Part shown: positions 5,214 to 5,497 of the stretch, one piece after another | Position numbering within the stretch: the stretch's first letter is position 1 | Layout of the letters: the number at the start of each line of letters is the position of its first letter | NCBI GenBank assembly: GCA_030045935.1 | Contig: JASIEN010000231.1 | Location: 1 to 5,497, forward strand | DNA: 5,497 bases | DNA from: Candidatus Sulfotelmatobacter sp. | GTDB taxonomy: Bacteria > Acidobacteriota > Terriglobia > Terriglobales > Acidobacteriaceae | Reading direction: 5' to 3' | Made by a program: the position numbers and the translations under genes | The notes under the pieces: generated by a model | Seen by the model: the letters and a program-made list of their open reading frames with translations, nothing else | Told to the model about the DNA's origin: nothing | The model's database searches: none

Positions 5214-5245
5214 AGTATAGGGAAGTTTTGACATAAAAATGACAT
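5214..5245 (-). promoter_or_regulatory. Pho-box-like direct repeats with a -10-like site
   Basis: On the minus strand, ATGTCAT (5245-5239) and ATGTCAA (5234-5228) are separated by TTTT, an 11-bp period. The PhoB consensus is two CTGTCAT-type repeats with a 4-bp A/T spacer, so the matches are 6 and 5 of 7. A -10-like TATACT (5219-5214) lies 8 bp downstream on the same strand. The orientation points leftward, toward the 3' end of the 86-aa gene, where no adjacent minus-strand gene starts. This makes a functional Pho promoter uncertain. The direct repeat itself could serve any response regulator. Confidence 0.3.
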
Positions 5246-5277
5246 CGATACGACGTGGGGATTGCAACACCGCTGAT

Positions 5278-5307
5278 ATGGTGAACATCGAACTCTCGGT
5301 AGGCTAA
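5278..5307 (+). CDS. Possible 9-codon upstream ORF (leader peptide)
   Basis: ATG 5278 opens a reading frame of nine codons (MVNIELSVG) ending in TAA at 5305-5307, two bases before ATG 5310 of the next gene. The close stop/start spacing would allow translational coupling. There is no Shine-Dalgarno at a normal distance (GGGGA at 5257-5261 is too far). It could be chance. Confidence 0.2.
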   Translation: MVNIELSVG

Positions 5308-5309
5308 GC

Positions 5310-5497
5310 ATGTTTCGTAGACCCGAATTCGCGGCCAAAAGCTATGCGGAGATGGAGCCGCAAGCCGTGGGTCATCTCGACATGTTTTCACAAGAAGATC
5401 TGATCCAGGTTGATCTGCGCGAGAAGAGGCTGCTTCGATCCAGGGTGGTAAACGATTCGGGGCGTGAGACGAATCTAACCAGTTGCATCAACTGGAC
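5310..5497 (+). CDS. Unrecognised protein, N-terminal 62 residues (runs off the window)
   Basis: The frame is open from ATG 5310 to the last base, 62 full codons with no stop, so the gene is 3'-truncated by the window. The visible part begins MFRRPEFAAKSYAEMEPQAV and is charged and hydrophilic, with EDLIQVDLREKRLLRSRVV near residues 29-47. It has no signal peptide, membrane segment or catalytic motif that I can name. An in-frame TGA at 5274-5276 and the lack of another ATG make 5310 the likely start. A weak TAGG (5300-5303) lies 6 nt before it. Codon choice is compatible with coding, mostly G or C at third positions. The product cannot be assigned from this fragment. Confidence 0.5.
   Translation, partial: MFRRPEFAAKSYAEMEPQAVGHLDMFSQEDLIQVDLREKRLLRSRVVNDSGRETNLTSCINW

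Noticed and set aside
5228..5233. Perfect -35 hexamer TTGACA on the + strand
   Set aside because: No -10-like hexamer occurs 15-19 nt downstream (best is TACGAC), so a + strand promoter is not supported.
5194..5391. 65-codon minus-strand open frame near the right end
   Set aside because: It covers the intergenic repeats and the start of the + strand gene at 5310 and has no ribosome site or recognisable product.

Overview
The window (about 56% G+C by eye, densely coded) looks like chromosomal DNA of a member of the Acidobacteriota (Koribacter/Terriglobia type). This is inferred from the style of the proteins: a very conserved BNR/Asp-box protein, a secreted DUF4139 protein with a Gly-Val-rich insert, and a GGACAGCC/GGCTGTCC intergenic hairpin of a kind I associate with that phylum. 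No marker gene proves the taxonomy. No tRNA, rRNA, CRISPR array, transposase or phage gene is visible.

Left part (1-1989, all + strand): a tightly packed run of four genes. These are the 3' end of a BNR/Asp-box beta-propeller protein, a PhnB-type VOC (glyoxalase-fold) protein, a TfoX/Sxy N-terminal-domain protein, and a MoaD/ThiS ubiquitin-like protein ending in a free Gly-Gly. Spacings are 10, 60 and 1 nt, so co-transcription is likely. From memory, the BNR protein and this MoaD-like protein are frequent neighbours in other bacteria and their joint role is not described. The VOC-TfoX pair may be an insertion into that module.

Middle (1990-4625): a short intergenic inverted-repeat element, then an unrecognised 118-aa + strand protein without a Shine-Dalgarno sequence. 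A large minus-strand gene for a secreted 713-aa DUF4139 protein converges on it. The DUF4139 gene has a perfect Shine-Dalgarno sequence, but that site is buried in a long, nearly perfect hairpin immediately upstream of the ATG. This is the most striking non-coding structure in the window.

Right part (4626-5497): a divergent intergenic region with a 13-bp tandem duplication, an unrecognised 86-aa + strand protein (again with no Shine-Dalgarno), and a 162-nt intergenic region with Pho-box-like direct repeats and a possible 9-codon upstream ORF. The last feature is the first 62 codons of an unrecognised gene running off the end. I found no complete new defence or mobile system. The best leads are the BNR/MoaD module, the Shine-Dalgarno-masking hairpin, and the orphan small genes.
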